This document shows, piece by piece, positions 5,588 to 6,298 of a DNA stretch of 6,298 nucleotides (positions are counted from its first letter, which is position 1; every line of letters begins with the position of its first letter). Source of the stretch: Gammaproteobacteria bacterium (GTDB lineage Bacteria; Pseudomonadota; Gammaproteobacteria; Competibacterales; Competibacteraceae); assembly GCA_003562535.1 (NCBI GenBank), contig PWUP01000048.1, positions 1-6,298 on the forward strand. Reading direction: 5' to 3'. The position numbers were made by a program, and so were the translations under genes. The notes under the pieces are model-generated. The model was given only the letters and a program-made list of their open reading frames with translations, was not told the origin of the DNA and did not search any database.

Positions 5588-6298
5588 TCAACCACTGATC
5601 CCGCGTAACCGCTCGGTACGGCGGCGTAACAACTCCAGTGTGACCAGTAACAGTACCGAAATAACCACCAGCATGGTGGCTACCGCCAGAATCGTCGGGC
5701 TGATGTCTTCCCGAATGCCAGACCACATTTCCCGTGGAATGGTGCGTTGTTCCACTCCGGCAAGGAATAACACCACCACGATTTCATCGAAAGACGTGAT
5801 GAAGGCGAACAATGCGCCAGACACCACGCCCGGCATAATCAACGGCATGATCACCTTGAAAAAGGTTCGGGTTGGTGAGGCACCCAGGCTGTGGGCGGCG
5901 CGCACCAGATTATAGTCGAATCCGACCAAGGTCGCGGTTACCGTAATGATCACAAATGGGGTGCCTAGGGCGGCATGGGCTAGGATGACGCCGGTGAAGG
6001 TCTGGGCGAGATTAATGCTGGAGTAGAAGAAATACATTCCCGCTGCAGAAATAATCAACGGCACAATCATCGGCGAGATCAGCAACCCCATCATGGCATT
6101 GCGATACGGCAGATAGGAGCGTGATAAACCCAAGGCGGCAATGGTACCGAGTACGGTGGCAATCAGCGTCGAAGCAATGGCAATCACAAAGCTGTTGCGA
6201 ATGGAACGCAGCCACGAGGAACTGGTCAGGAAATCTTCATACCAGCGCAGTGAGTAGCCCTCGGGGTTAAACGCCAGCATCTCGCGAGTGAAGGTAAA
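5588..6298 (-). CDS. ABC transporter inner-membrane permease, PotC-like, 5' end missing
   Basis: This is the C-terminal 236 residues of a binding-protein-dependent ABC importer permease of the spermidine/putrescine type (PotC branch), which forms half of the membrane channel. The frame stays open through 6298 (F-T-F-T-R-E before the internal Met at 6280), so that ATG is probably not the start; family members run about 260-275 residues, so the first transmembrane helix is missing. NPEGYSLRWYEDF just before the first visible helix is typical of PotC-like proteins. About five hydrophobic segments are present. The cytoplasmic EAA loop that docks the ATPase is seen as RAAHSLGASPTRTFFKVIMP (visible residues 133-152), with the conserved Gly and the LIMPG end. 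The substrate could be a polyamine or another small solute of the same family; the partner genes lie off the right edge. It is convergent with the propionyl-CoA operon and functionally separate. Confidence 0.9.
   Translation of the reverse strand, partial: FTFTREMLAFNPEGYSLRWYEDFLTSSSWLRSIRNSFVIAIASTLIATVLGTIAALGLSRSYLPYRNAMMGLLISPMIVPLIISAAGMYFFYSSINLAQTFTGVILAHAALGTPFVIITVTATLVGFDYNLVRAAHSLGASPTRTFFKVIMPLIMPGVVSGALFAFITSFDEIVVVLFLAGVEQRTIPREMWSGIREDISPTILAVATMLVVISVLLLVTLELLRRRTERLRGISG

Noticed and set aside
5640..5915. Plus-strand open frame opposite the ABC permease
   Set aside because: The minus frame encodes a clear permease with an EAA loop; the plus frame has no family features and no ribosome-binding site that I can see.
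1..6298. CRISPR array, tRNA, riboswitch (including a cobalamin riboswitch) or insertion sequence
   Set aside because: The only gap of any size is 103 bases. It holds no spaced direct repeats, cloverleaf or B12-box sequence, and no transposase or long inverted ends are visible elsewhere.

Overview
The window looks like part of a chromosome of a Gammaproteobacterium or a close proteobacterial relative, of moderate to slightly high GC by eye. This rests on the protein families and their order, and on a GGGAGAGGG-type hairpin repeat familiar from many such genomes. No rRNA or other taxonomic marker is present, so the placement is an inference.

Layout. Positions 1-5484 are densely coding on the plus strand, with five genes that read as one operon: the 3' half of pccB (1-747), pccA (747-2738), meaB (2735-3769), tspO (3776-4255) and a TMEM43-family membrane protein (4273-5484). 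The junctions are a 1-base overlap, a 4-base overlap, a 6-base gap and a 17-base gap. No promoter is visible, so transcription must start upstream of the window. A 103-base intergenic stretch (5485-5587) holds a perfect 9-bp hairpin of a dispersed-repeat type and a separate 10-bp palindrome. A convergent minus-strand gene then runs off the right edge (5588-6298). It encodes the C-terminal part of a PotC-like ABC transporter permease and belongs to a different transcription unit.

How the genes work together. PccA and PccB form biotin-dependent propionyl-CoA carboxylase, which makes (S)-methylmalonyl-CoA from propionyl-CoA. MeaB is the G-protein chaperone that loads and protects adenosylcobalamin-dependent methylmalonyl-CoA mutase, which turns the R epimer into succinyl-CoA. 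The segment is therefore most of a propionate-to-succinate (methylmalonyl-CoA) pathway. The mutase and epimerase are not in the window and may lie upstream of pccB. The less expected part is the tail of the operon: a TspO/MBR tetrapyrrole-binding membrane protein and a bacterial homologue of the eukaryotic membrane protein TMEM43. Their link to cobalamin or propionyl-CoA metabolism is suggested only by gene order.

I see no wholly new system here. The points most worth checking are the tspO-TMEM43 extension, the paired C8 and G8 tracts inside tspO, and the intergenic repeat.
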